64,000 nucleotides of DNA from Oscheius onirici. Its lineage: Eukaryota > Nematoda > Chromadorea > Rhabditida > Rhabditidae. Shown here piece by piece: positions 46,201 through 58,063 of the stretch; the first letter of the stretch is position 1, and the number at the start of each line of letters is the position of its first letter. A program made the translations under genes and the position numbers. Location: NCBI GenBank assembly GCA_932521025.1, contig OW051473.1, positions 2,170,001-2,234,000 of the forward strand, in the 5' to 3' direction. The notes below the pieces were generated by a model that saw only the letters and a list, made by a program, of their open reading frames with translations, did no database searches and was not told the DNA's origin.

Positions 46201-49200
46201 TGAGCACACCTTCAGGGGAGCTGCTGGTCGTCGTAGCCGGAGGACTGGCCTCATTGGTCACTGCCTGAGACTTGACAGCTTCGATGGGCTTAAATTTAAA
46301 AGACTGTACACATTGAGTAAGTTTCATACCTTGTCTAGGACAGGACCAAATGCATGGACATCGTCTACATTGTTACCGAACTGAAAGCAAAAAGATTAAT
46401 CTAAAAGCAAACAACTCTCACCGCTCCCTTGACCCAAAACTCATTATTGATCCTCGGAAAAACCTTTTCTGAGCCTGTGGAAAGCGTAGAATCGGCAGTT
46501 GTTGTTGTCTGAAGAAGGAGATGTAAAATCGATGTAAACATAACTTGCCTTCTTCATCGGAGCAGCCGAGTTCTCGAATGACAAGCTCACTGGGTGAGCT
46601 AAAACTGGCTGACTGATGAAGACATCCTCGCTGTATTTATCAATTCCACACTCCTGCATTAACAGAGCCAAAGCGTCGGGTCGCGGTTGTTCTTCAGCTT
46701 TTTTCTGGAAATAGCATATAAGTTTCTCATGGATGAATTGATAGCACTTCTTTCAAAACTTGGGCACTTCTTTCAGTGGGAGAATACTGGAGATCTTTCT
46801 GTTGCTCCTCAATGGCAGCAACCTCGTTTGAAAAAGAACAGGCAGCTTCTTGGGACTGAAAAACGGAATGTCGATAAGAAATGTTACAAACCTCGTTCGT
46901 TTCCAATATTTCGACAATCTGTGATGATGAACCGGCTTCGGAATTGCCAGCTTCTTCAATGCCTTCGTTTTCGTCGATCATCAGTTCATCACCGTACTCA
47001 TCAGGCTGAACTGAGGAGCTAGCTGCTCCTGGGACATATTCTGTATTGTTTGATGGCAGTAATTCTTCTCTAAAGCCCGAGGTGACAAAGTCAGTAGAGG
47101 ATTGAGAAGCCGTGATTGTCTTGCTTTTATTCTCAGTCGCTTCCTCAGACTTGGGGACGTGTTCTTCAGCTGCGGACACTTCTTCCACCGGCTCGTGGCC
47201 TTCTTCATCCGGCTGAACAGCAACAGAGTCTGCCTCCGAGTGAACACATTCTGCTTTACGCGGCTTCAGATCGCCCTCTTCCTCCAGAATTTCTTCTTCC
47301 ATATAGGAAACTTCTTCCGCCGGCTCGTGGCCTTCTTCATCGGGCTGAACTGAGGTTGCTGCAGCCTCCAGACTGAGAGATTCTGTTTCCTTTGCATCCA
47401 GACTACTCTTCGCAGGTTCAAGGAAGTCCGAACAAGCCATTGGTATTTTACAGTAATCCTCATACTGCTCGATAGTTCCAAGGGGCGCTTCCCCGTTAGC
47501 GTCTTCTTCTTCGAGCGCATGGTTGAACTGATCAGACGATGGAGAAATGATCTCAAGTATGGACGGCTCAGTAGGGGCGGTTTCAACTGGCGTAGAGAGA
47601 TTTTCAGACACATCCAGTACCGCCTTTTCAACAATGGAGTCGGTAGCCTGAGATGATGGTCCCGTAACAGGACTTTCTGGTCTTTCTGAAGACGGAGAGA
47701 GACGGTTTTCACTCCCACTTCTTCGTTCTGGATGAAGCGAAGATTCGTTGTTGAAATCGGCCTGGTCAGCAGCTATTTCTTCAGTCGTCTCGGAGAACAG
47801 CACAGTGGAGGCCTTGATCGACATCTGCGAAGTGCCAGCTTTCATGACAATCGCTTTCTCTGACATTTGTTCCTTAAAAACTAATTTGAAAGAAACTCAA
47901 ATGTCTCACTTTTAGCTGTTGATATTCTTCGAGACCCTCTCCAATCTCTGAGCTGCAGGCTGAATCCGTAGGAGTTGGACAACGCTCAACTTCCATAACT
48001 GGATACTGGCGCTTTCGAGATCCTCTTCCATTTTGCAATTTTCTATCATTCTTCGTAGTCGAAGGCTTTTCAGACTGTTCCTCGGCCTGTTCACGCTCTG
48101 GTCTTCTCTATTAAATTGAATAATAACATCCAGAGCTATACGTACCTCGTTTCGCCGACCTCCGGACTTCCTCAAGCCAACCGTTTTTCTACCACGTCCT
48201 TTTTTCTGACCAGCGGTATTTCTTCTTCCGCGCCTAGTTTCCATATCGAAGGCATTTTCTGATTGAGCTCCAGCAACATCCTAAAGCGCGACATTGGCTC
48301 ATTTGGTCAGTGCAAACAAACGTTTTCTCCTACAGTTTTTTCAATTTTTTCTGCCTGTTGCAACAGCTCCACGTCTTGCTCGACTTCATTTTCATGTTGG
48401 ACAAAATCCTACAACAACCTTGTTAATTTGAATCTTATATACAGGGTGGCCAGAAATTACGGTAACAAGGTAACAAGCTCCAACTAAGCAAGAAAAAATT
48501 GCTATGAAAATTTGAAATATATAGAAATGTTTATAACAAAATTCTGAACAAGAAACACATTTACATCTCGAAATGGCCGCCAACAGCGTCGACACAGGCT
48601 CGAAGACGTTTTGGGAATGCATTGACGGTGGCGTGTAGATAGGCGCCGTCCAGCTCGTCCCAGGCTTTGAGCCGTGCTCTCTTTAGCGAATCCACATTTG
48701 GATGAGGTTTTTTGCATGCTTTCGATTCCAGAACGGACCAGACAGAGAAATCCATCGGATTGAGATCAGGGGATGAAGGGGGTCACTCTTGGAATGAGAT
48801 GAAAGACGGGAGAGACTGCTGACACCACGTTTGGACAATCTTCGCTTTGTGAGCTGGAGCTCCGTCTTGTTGAAGCGTCCATTGGCGATTACCGAAGTGC
48901 TTTTGAGCCCAGGGAAGTAATTCTTGCTTTAAAACATCCATATAGTTAGCGCTGTTCATTTTTACTCCCTGTGGAACGAAGATCAGAGGAGTTTTGCCGT
49001 TGGAAGTGATGCCGGCGAAAACCATCACGGAAGCAGGATGAGAAGTCTTTTGAACAGCAAGTGTGGGCTTCTCACTTGCGTAAATTCGATTGTTCTGCTT
49101 GTTCATGACAGCTTCGACTGTAAATATTTTTTAATCTGTGAAGACAACGTCAAATGCTTCCCATTCCGAAATCGAGTAAGCATCTTCTTGCAACGGTCCT

Positions 49201-52200
49201 TTCTCAGTGGAAAACTAAATACAAAAAAGAAAAAGTAGAAATGCTTTGAGAAGAAACTCAAAAAAGGCAAAAATTACGCGCCGCCTGCTGTTACCGTAAC
49301 TTCTGGCCACCCTGTACATACCACATCTGCTGGACTGGTTGACTCGATGACTCGCTTTTGCCGTCTTTGCCTGCCTGTGCGGCGTTTTGATTGAATTGGT
49401 TGGGATTTTCTTGCCCTTCGGCCACGCCGTCTCCTGTTTGCAGGAGCAGAAGAAACTTTTTCTTTATTCTGGATTTCAGGCTTGTCCAACACAGGCTCTT
49501 CTTGACGTTTCTCGGCAGATTTAGTCGCCTTAATCAGATTGTATTTACAAAGAATTATTCATACCTCTGCTTGTTCGATGACGGGATATTTTCGTGGCCG
49601 TCCAGGTCTGCGTTTTGGCGGAACAATAACAGATGGTCCTTGCTCAGACTGTTGAGGAGCCATTGTACCTGGCACAGCTTCTTTCCTCGGAAGAGCGACG
49701 TTTTCTTGCACATTCTCCAATACAACATTATTCTTGGAAGCCTCCTCAATCATTTCACCAGCTTCATTAGGTGCATCCGGAACGTTCAAGAGCTCATTAT
49801 TCACCTTGAAGTAGTTTTCATAAGAAGAATAGATTATCACTACCTCTACAGAGACAGGAGACTCTTTCTGTCTGAAAACTTTCTTTGGGCGACCGCGCCC
49901 GCGTTTCTGTTGAAATGGAGAGGCAGGATTGGCTTCGTCCGGAATCTGGGGAGCTTCGGGTGGGCCAAACACGGCCAGTTGCTTCACGAATGCCGTTTGT
50001 GGTCTTCGACCGCTCCTGCCACCACGTCCTCGTGTAGACTTTACAGTGTCTTCTGGCACATCTTCCTGATTCGCAAAACTTTTGCGGTGAATTTTGCGGT
50101 ATTACCGAGGTTTCCGACGTTTCCTGAGCTCTTTGCATTTCCTCCAGAGTGAGACCTTTTACACGGAGGTCAAGACGGGGATTAGGCCTGGTGGATAGTG
50201 CTGGAACAGATTCCAGCTCCTCAGAAGTTCCGGCACTAGCCGTATTTCGGCTAGCTCCTCTTCTTTTAACTCGTGTATTCAGCTCAGTTGTCTTAAACAT
50301 AAAGTTAAACATAAAAATATATAAATACTCACAGCTTGGCGTTTCCGCCCTGCAGAATTACTTCTAAGGATTCTGACGGCTGGAACTTCCTCTTCTTGTT
50401 CCTGATCTGGTTCATCTGCCTCTTGGGCAGCTTTCTCCGCTTGCTCTCGCATCTTCTTCATATCCCGGAGTTCTCGTTTTGAAAGGGGAATCTGAAACAA
50501 AATTTCTAAACAAACTTTTAGAAAAGCTTACCTTTTCAGGGACCTGGTTGCTAGATCTGCTTCTTGGCTTTCTGGCAGTTTTCTTGGTTGGCGTCATTTC
50601 TTGACCATTGGCCGTTTCTTCTTGGTTCTCTGCCTCTTCAACATTTACAGCATTCTGGTTGGAGCTTTCAGTTTCTTGGGCCAGCTTTAAAGCACGCATT
50701 TCTCTCTTCTCCTGCTTCTGCTTAATCACCTTTTTCGGAATCTAAAACGTTTTGATATAACTCTTAAAAAGGCCAAACAACGGGTTTCGCATTGTTTGCT
50801 ACTTACTCGCTGTTAAATTATTGCTGTTCTCAAAACAAGTAAACTACTCTACGTTCTGGTAGTGTTTCAAATTACCTTTGCAGAGCCACCATTCTTCTGA
50901 GGATCATCTCTATCCAGCATTTCTTCTCTGTCCACCGTTTTCTTGACAGTTGAGCGCATAGCAGTCTTGGACGCGTTGGGTGAACTCAAAGAAGAAACTT
51001 CTTGGACAGCCGGCTCATCATCGTTGCTTTGGGCCTCAGGCTCTAGCCCGAAAAGTTCAATATCTCCAGCTTGTTCTTCGATCGATAGTTGAGTGTGTTC
51101 CGTGATCGGTAGTGTTTCGGCTTCGTCTTTTGTCTCCTTGTAGAGCACATCGAAGGTCTCGGTATAGAAAAAGCTGTCCGGGTGTTTCTCACCGAGGCGG
51201 GGGTTTTCTTCCTCCAGCGTAACTTTGTCGTTTTGTAACAGAGGCAAAAATTCGGCGCCCTCCAGAAACTGAAAAAAATGTAAAAGAATGAAAAATTGAG
51301 CTTACATCCAACAATCGATGGCTGTCGCTTCTTCCGTACATCATTTTTATGAGCAAAGAGAGAGGTTTCACATCTCCAGACGTCACAAACGATAGTTGCT
51401 CCGTTCCATTTCTTGTAAACTATAAAATTATCGTAACAGGTCATTTGTTAAACTTACGGAACTCCGAATTATTTGTCTTCCACAGGGCAAGAGTTTTTCC
51501 TCGTCGGCTTCATTTGCTGGATCAATACTTTCTGCCATCCAATTGTGAATGTCCTTGCAGTTTCTGTATAGAACATCTACGGCCAGGTGATAGTGCAATT
51601 TGCAATAGGTTTCATCACAACTGTCACATCTCTGAAAATGACAATTTTCCGCGGAATATGCATAGAACTTACCCATAATCGAAAGTTCGTGTAGCAGCGA
51701 TCGAGACGCTCTTCACGGTCTTTGTCGTTCTTCTGGATGAATTCGTGGATTTCACCACCCATCGACAACTCCTCCACAATGTGAAAGTGAAAATGATCTC
51801 CAATCCTGAAATAAGGTGCATTTTCTATTTTAAAATACTTCATAAAAGATATGAAAAGGAGATTGAGAACGACGCTTTTTTTCTACCGGAAAGTAGAACG
51901 AAATGATAGGTAAAGACTAGGAATCTCTAACTTTAGCCCTGATAAGGGCTTTGCAAAACTTCTCTTTATAAAAATGCTAATTTGAATAAATAGTATAGAC
52001 TTTGTCTGTTTTTCGTAACTTATATGCTTTGAAAAATAACTCACTGTCGGTGAATTGTCCTGGTTCCATCGCTGCCAATGATTCTAGGAGCAAGGAACAA
52101 CTGAACGGTTGTAAAAAAACATAGTTAAATACTCACTTTTTCAACTGGCAGACTCAGATAGTGTTCCAGACACTTGGTTTCTCCAGCAGCTTTCAGAGTT

Positions 52201-53559
52201 GCCTCCATGTTCCAACCGTTCTCGTGGCCCTGAAATCTCTTATACTAACCCGAAATGGCGTCGGTCTATAACTTGCGTACAATTTAAAATCTTGCAAGTT
52301 TTACCAAGGTTTAAAGCTAACTAATGCAGAAAAAAAATTCATTTGACTTTTAAATGACTTTTGAGCGACACTTGATTTTCAAATCAAATATATTCTGTCA
52401 GTGTAGGTTCGATCAGAATCTGTTCAAACCTGATGGTTGTACAAGCTAGCGTGGGAAAAAGCAAAAAAAAAGAAAGTAAAAATGGTGCTTACGCATTTGA
52501 TTAGTTGCCTCAGCCGATCGTTGCACTCCACGTCGAAAAAGGCGAAGATCTAAATTGAAAAGTTGCCCATGTAATCCAGCATTATCACCTTGAAAAAGCG
52601 CCTAAATACTTTCATGTCTGCCTTTTCACCGGTTCCCTCAAAGATACGAAGCTCGTAATCACCAGCTCTTGTCGTCAGCAACGCTGGTTTTCTGGCGAGT
52701 GGTGCTTCATCGGGGATCTCCTTGAAGATGAGATGATAGTGCAGGGGAGTACTCGTGGAAGGATCATTGCTGGTTGATGGACAGGAATACGAGCACGGCC
52801 CGTAAACTTCGGTCACTTTGATGATCCTCAAACCGACAGTTCCCTTTTTCCGCAGTATTCCGACGATGATAGCAGCTCGTTTTGAGGGTATACTGAAATG
52901 TGTTTTTTTCTTTTTCTTTTCAAATATCTCTTATTTTTATTTTTTTTCAGTTTCATTTTTTCTCAGTTTTTTTTTCATTTACTTTGTAAAGATCTCAGTT
53001 CTTCCGTTTTAAATTAAGGTAATGGATTTGTACTTTGTTCCCCACTCTCTTACTCGTCAATATATGCCTCCCTTGGCGCCAAGCTGCTCTGCGAGCCGCC
53101 GCGTTGCTTTATCAATGGGTCAGCGTGTCCTACCGTAATCCCGGCCGCTCCGCAACAGCGGCACATGAAATATTTTAGAAAGGCAAATTTTGGCTATTTC
53201 TGCTAACTGATAACTGTTTTTGTTCTGCTAACTGTTTTTTGCTGTTGTTCGTTTGCATCTATTCCAGCAACAGCTCAATTCAATGAATAAGATGAAAATG
53301 TGGCCAATTGCAGTCTGGGGAGCGCGTGTGGCTACCGTAATCCAACGTACCTGCCGTAATGCGACATACAACAACAGTTTTTTCTAGCATTTCATTAACC
53401 CTACTATATAACAAATCTGCGCATTGTGATTTAGAGTAATCCATCAAAGTTTAAAAAAATAGAATGAAAGACTTACAGCATTCTGTGAACATCCCAGCCT
53501 TCTGGAGGTTTAAAGAAAATGAAGCTTCTACAATCTTCTTTTGAAAGCATCGACGTCAT
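40269..53559 (-). CDS. Giant AT-hook / kinase / pseudokinase / SRWD-tail protein
   Basis: A run of more than 35 minus-strand exons, nearly all joined by short introns and in compatible phase, starts at ATG 53559 and stops at 40269. Protein order: an unrecognised N-terminal region with CDSCDETYC and HENGW motifs (53.5-51.0 kb); Lys/Arg/Glu-rich stretches; AT-hooks such as KRGRGRPKK and PKRRPGRPRK (50.1-48.1 kb); an acidic part with three copies of VQPDE...EE (47.4-47.0 kb); a Ser/Pro-rich linker; a kinase domain; a pseudokinase domain; and a proline-rich tail with RKRNSRWD. It is probably a nuclear chromatin- or RNA-linked kinase. I could not find a stop or start that would clearly split it, but it may be two genes. 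It is well over 2,000 residues as read. Confidence 0.6.
42460..43390 (-). other. Pseudokinase domain of the giant gene
   Basis: Kinase fold, second in the protein. The beta-3 Lys is kept in TMFLAKQCY. A DRELEIVRLTNQYYQ helix, a hinge, and SAIEYLHNLGLIHG are recognisable. The catalytic loop reads HGNINEEHVL, so the catalytic Asp of HRD is Asn. DFG is replaced by VGLSH. The activation segment keeps GHPAFAAPEVIYG, and the C-lobe keeps VDYWALGSVILLCL. Loss of both catalytic Asp residues means it should not transfer phosphate. Its place next to an active-looking kinase recalls JAK- and GCN2-type arrangements. Confidence 0.8.
44060..45005 (-). other. Kinase domain of the giant gene
   Basis: First of two kinase domains. 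The Gly loop is FGQGGYGNVYQG and the beta-3 Lys is in NVAIKKFKY. The hinge region is VIIMESVDGPTLIDYV. The catalytic loop, after splicing, is NRDLSDRNIMV: the catalytic Asp is present and the preceding His is Asn. DFG is intact (IMDFGQSEF), as are AAPETF and VDYFALGSLLYMML. The final Arg motif is LDPKTRP. All key catalytic residues are there, so it is probably active, with an unusual NRD in place of HRD. I cannot assign it to a kinase family. Confidence 0.85.
48441..49316 (-). mobile_element. Decayed mariner element, DD37D type
   Basis: Terminal repeats CAGGGTGGCCAGAA (48443) and its complement TTCTGGCCACCCTG (ending 49314) are perfect over 14 bp and continue with one mismatch, flanked by TA duplications. 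The 872-bp element holds a transposase remnant on the minus strand. FTD (first Asp), QQDGAPAH (second) and SSPDLNPMDF (third Asp) give 37 residues between the second and third. At least two in-frame stops (after FTD, and before PPSSPD) and a frameshift near 49150 are present, and the N-terminal DNA-binding part is absent. It lies entirely inside a short intron of the giant gene in the same orientation. Confidence 0.92.
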
Positions 53560-55191
53560 ATTCTGAAAGATAGAAGTCGAAAGTAGGAACGGAAAAGATA
53601 CCTATGCGAAATTGAGAAGAAAACTAGTCAAAGAAAGGGAAAAATAGGTCGAGAGAGGATGTATTGAATCAATAACATACCCCGAGATTTGGCCGAGTAA
53701 TAATCGGGTCAAGTACTAAAAAGGTAAACGCAATAGGAAATAGAAAAATCGGAAACGGAAAGAAACAAAAGCAATCGATTTGGACGATTTGGGCGTAGTA
53801 ACCATGGTAACGTATCTTGGGTTAAACAGACCTATGTACGATCTACTTGACAAATATCTTAAAGAACGAAAAAAAGTGAGGACTAAAGAAACAATAAGTT
53901 ACAGCTTTTTGTGTTCCAAAAATGGATAAAAAAGTAAAGGAGGAATATAGACTATTTCTAATGCGAATTTTTAATTTCGGACAGGTATTCGAGAGAAGTC
54001 AGGTGTAATAATCAATGGGAAAAAAAGATGAACCAGAATGTATGGAAGCACGAAAGATGGGAGAACAATCGAGCGAACGGCTGCTGCGAGGAGAGACGAC
54101 TGATTATTGCTGTTGTGGGGCGCGCTTTCTTCCGACAAAGTTACTTCCAAAACTAACCCAGAAGAATTATAAACAAGGAATATTTTGTATTTGTGACCAA
54201 CAATGCGGGTGGTATGAGTGGAAAGCTGCGTTCTCGAGGCAAGTAGCCGTTCGTAGCGCTCTCTGCTGCCTCCGCGCTCTTTATTGCACTCTCGGTTGCT
54301 GACGCAGACCTCGGTCGAAAACGCTCAATGTGTGATGACGGCTTGGGGATAGTCTCGCTATCAAACGTGCGTAGTTGTACGCTATTTAGGAAGTAAGTTT
54401 GAACCGATCCTGGGTCACTGGGCGGGTCAGAGGTATCAAGTGACCTGGCTTTGGGTGGCAGCCCTAATCGATTACGCGCTAATTGCTTAGAGAGTTGAGG
54501 CATAGCAGTATACGATAGAAACAAAGCAAGATTTTTGAAGCCTGTGTGATAAGATTTGACAAAACATGTATCAAATAATGTGTCAACGAATTGTGTTCCT
54601 TATACAGAAAATATTAGAACAAAGAGAATCGCAGCAATTATCTTTGAAATGATGAACAATAGTAGGTGAGAATATGAAAAAAGATATATTTGATAGAGAA
54701 TACAATTCAGGAAATAATCTGCGGTTTCGATCAGCTTGACCGGTGGACCAGAGGACTATGGACTGTGCAAGCCAATCGATAGATAATGAGAGATCTACCA
54801 AAGTAGTCATTATATTGGCGCGTAACATAGTATTTCAGGAGGTATCAAAAAGGGTGATTCTGCAAGAAGGGAGTGCTTACCTATTCTAAACTTCTATATC
54901 GAATTTTCCTCACCCTGTTTTCCTCGGTGTTGCAGATAGCTCTGATCCGCCTCTTATAAGATTCTAACACGGTGCTGTTAACATACAATTAATATAGTCC
55001 TATTGCTACTCTTACAAGTGCTACAGGTCCTATTTCTAGTCCTTCATTTGTCCCAGTTCCCGATCAGCTCAGCGCATAATTTTTCTGCGATTGGTTGACC
55101 TGACCCTCGTGCGGCAAAACAATGCGCACCATATACAAATTTTTATCTGAATAAGAAGATCTCCGCTTTCTGGCGAGTAACATCCGGTACA
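53560..55191. other. Intergenic, no gene recognised
   Basis: Probably the promoter region of the giant gene and the 3' region of the next kinase. A 95-codon plus-strand frame at 54015-54302 and a minus-strand frame opposite it have no splice or family support. Confidence 0.4.
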
Positions 55192-55990
55192 CTATAAACT
55201 TTTAGGAGCAGGAGGAGCTCGCTTCGAATTGGATTTAGAAATTTTCCGACCCAAGGATGTGCGTATTGCTTTAGAAGGCTCTTTCACCCATCTGAAAAAA
55301 GCTTAACTATGTTTCTCTGATGTCTTACTTGTCGTCCAGTAGTTCTTCGCATTCAGGTCGGCGGTCAGGATTCTTCTTCAACATTCTCTCGATTAGCTTT
55401 CTGCAATCATCAGTAACGGTCACTTTTTCCGGCCAGTGAATGTTCATCTTTCTAATATTCTCCTCCACGTAGTTGCGACTACAGAAAACATCAAATTTGT
55501 GGGTAAAAGGTGCACGGAAATGAACCATTTTAAAGAGGGTTACAGCCAAGGCCCAGATATCAACCTGAGATCAACTTAGTGCAATTGGTCAAAGGAAATA
55601 CTTTGTAATCATGAAGTTCGTTCTCAACGACTTCCGGTGGCATGTAATCTTTAGTTCCGACACGTTTGAAAAACTTTTGACCTGAAATTGTATTATGCCA
55701 TCTTTCCCGCTGCAGAACCTGGTACGAAAAAGGTGGACAAACCAAAATCCGCTAGTTTAATAGTTGTCGGATTCACTAGAAGTATGTTCTCCGGCTTGAT
55801 ATCTCTGAACACAATCCGAGTAATGTAGAGATGTACCTGTGAGATCTCCACTTTCCGTACATAAACGAAATGGCTCGTAGCAATTGGCGAAAGATAGTTC
55901 TTGCATGGGCTTCATCAAAAGCCGTGTCTAGCTTCGCCTGATACTCGAAAAGATCTCCTGATGGAAAGTAGTCCATTATGAATATGAAGA
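55192..55990 (-). pseudogene. Protein kinase gene lacking a visible N-lobe
   Basis: The visible part starts at the hinge (FFIFIMDYFPSGDLFEY) near 55988. The spliced catalytic loop is SHRDIKPENILL, then KLADFGLSTFF, RVGTKDYMPPEVV, VDIWALAVTLFKM, and a last Arg motif, KKNPDRRPECEELL. The end is a Ser/Lys/Pro-rich tail stopping at 55192. All catalytic residues of the C-lobe are intact. No Gly loop or beta-3 Lys could be found upstream, where 56010-56250 is unrelated GC-rich sequence. It is either a truncated copy or has distant 5' exons. It resembles the kinase at 60.4-61.5 kb in YxPPEV, VDxWAL and VEENI, so the two are probably tandem duplicates. Confidence 0.65.
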
Positions 55991-56409
55991 AACGGCGACT
56001 ATTCTTTTAAAGTTGAGCCGTCTCTGTCTGTCTTTGTTTAATCTCGACGCTTGCAAATTGAAAAACACTGTCGCGGACTCGAAAACGCGATGTTCGGGTT
56101 ACAAGTTCTGCCCGCTGGCAATGCGTCACGGAGGCAAGTGTGATTTAAGAAAGTTCGCGGAGGATACGACGCTCGACGCTGGTTGCGCAGTCAGCCCAGG
56201 CCAGGCTGGCCTGTTGCCCTACTTTTGTTTGTGAAAGAAGGTAACGCATTCGAACTTTTTATGTTCTGTAAAGTTGTAGGTCGGTTCAATTGCTACAACT
56301 TTTGAGAATGTCGAAAAGTACGAAAAAGTTGTTTTCAATCCAAAAATGCGCATTTTCTTTTTGGCTCTTTTTCATGTCAGCAAAATACTAGATTATCACG
56401 CTTTAGTAA

Positions 56410-56897
56410 ATACGTAAAAGGAATAAAACCTACCCCTGTATCTACAATTCGAACACGCTTTTTCACTATCTTGTAGAATCCCTTTTTATGAATCGTGTTC
56501 TGAAGAAATACATATACCTATGTCGAAAGTCTTTCCATACCGTGCCGCTCATTCCAGACGGAAGTTTTCCAACTTGGTCATACCCATCGTAATAACATTT
56601 CGGCCATCCTGACCTCAAGCAACTGATAAATTTAAATGATCCACGATACTTGTCAAGAATGACACCAAAAGCGCCGTTCTTTAACGCCGCGACCATGTTT
56701 TCCTGTGAAAAAGGAAGAAGAAAAGAACAAAGGTACTGAAATCTTACGTTTGCTAGCGGATTTTCAAAACTGGTGTCTTCTTCTTCGGAAAAAGTTTTTG
56801 TTCGAAAGCAGACGGTGACAAACTGGACAATTCGAGAAAAGCAACAGCAGATCATCTTAAGCAGTGAATGATTTTGTTTGTCAGAGAAGGAATGCAA
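56410..56897 (-). CDS. Exons of an unrecognised gene
   Basis: Exon-like blocks with good borders encode CCCFSRIVQFVTVCFRTK and EEEDTSFENPLAN, then, after TTTTCACAG, MVAALKNGAFGVILDKYRG, CYYDGYDQVGKLPSGMSGT and HKKGFYKIVKKRVRIVD. GAFGVI is slightly like a kinase Gly loop, so these might be 5' exons of the kinase at 55.2 kb, but no beta-3 Lys context supports that. Start and stop are not certain. Confidence 0.3.
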
Positions 56898-58063
56898 TAT
56901 TCGTTTCCTAAAGGAAGCAGTTATTGAAATATGCTGAGAGAAACAATTGCGTGTCTTTGGAGGCTTTTCACGAGCGGTTATGGTCCACGTCCATCATTCG
57001 AGAGCTGAAATTATCAAAATAGATGTTTGCAGTATGGCGGATACTACAAAGGTAACACTTGGTGTTGAAAAAATTCGTTGTCAGAGACAGATAAAAAGTG
57101 GTCAGTTTGTAGAAGATGCTTTCTGTTCCTTTCGCGTGTTTGCCATTCGCTGTTCATGATGCGAATATCAATACACGTATTTAAAATTCAATAAAATGGA
57201 TCGTTTTTCTTTGCACATGGGATGTGCGTTTTCCAAAAAGACGTTTTTTCGTCCTAAATTTCACACTTTCGACTGGCACTCAAAAATTTTGGCTTGCGAT
57301 CTCTGATCTCTATAAAGCATCAGAAAGAACAAATTTTGCCCGTTTTTCTCTTTTTTGAAACAGCTCTCTAGGGCATTTCGTTTAAAAGTTATGGCAAAAT
57401 CGGCAACGACAGGTTCGAGACCGGATAGTAAGATGGATGGCGCAGAATCCAAAGGTCCCAAGTTCGAATCACCGATGGTCCAGAACCTTTCTCCTCTAGT
57501 CACATGACCTATCAGAAGTGCCTCTTTCCCACATGATCTATCAAGAGTGTGAAAGGGAGTAACTGCTTGTTTCGGTGCTTACAAGTGATCGAAACTGTTT
57601 TTGTTTGTTTGCTAAATAAACCGTCTAGTCGACGAGTCTTGGAATAAGCTTCTGGCTTTCCTTTGTAGGGCACCGACTCTTCATTAGTCGACCATAGAAT
57701 TCGCGTCGAAATCCTACTGTTCTTGCAGTGCTATCCAGCTATCCTTTTCCAAATTGCATACCATTTCTCCCTCCTTACTTTTATAATGCCTCTTGTACCC
57801 GCTTACTGCCCCGACTTTCCCCTTCAGTGTGATTGGAGAGCCAATCGGCTTCTGTTGCTTCCAAAAATCAGAACAGCACATTTCATAGCGATTTATTCGT
57901 TCGAGAGGGAACATCTGTTAGGGGTGTTCGGGACCACACTTGATGTCAGATGTAACCTGACAGGTTGAGGTAATTCGAGCATAGCAGACTTGTCCGTAGA
58001 TGCACTCCTCATACTTTAGCAAGGATACACTCGTTACCCCGTTGAGATGGAATTCGATTTCAA
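56898..58063. other. Intergenic with a tRNA-like fragment
   Basis: No gene supported. On the plus strand, about 57448-57483 reads GGCGCAGAATCC, then GGTCCC and AAGTTCGAATCACCGATGG, a B-box-like segment similar in its end (CGATGGTCC) to the tRNA-Ala-like locus at 26.6 kb. It is probably an old pol III-derived insertion. Confidence 0.4.

Noticed and set aside
44834-47376. Many plus-strand frames opposite the giant gene, including a 116-codon one
   Set aside because: They mirror exons with strong Glu/Ser/Pro codon content on the minus strand and lack their own splice structure.
49391-50152. 253-codon plus-strand frame rich in Phe, Arg and Ser
   Set aside because: It is the antisense of AT-hook exons (Arg/Lys/Pro codons on the other strand) and crosses their intron borders.
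54015-54524. 95-codon plus-strand frame with several Cys and a 123-codon frame opposite
   Set aside because: They overlap on both strands, have no signal peptide or family, and no linked exons.
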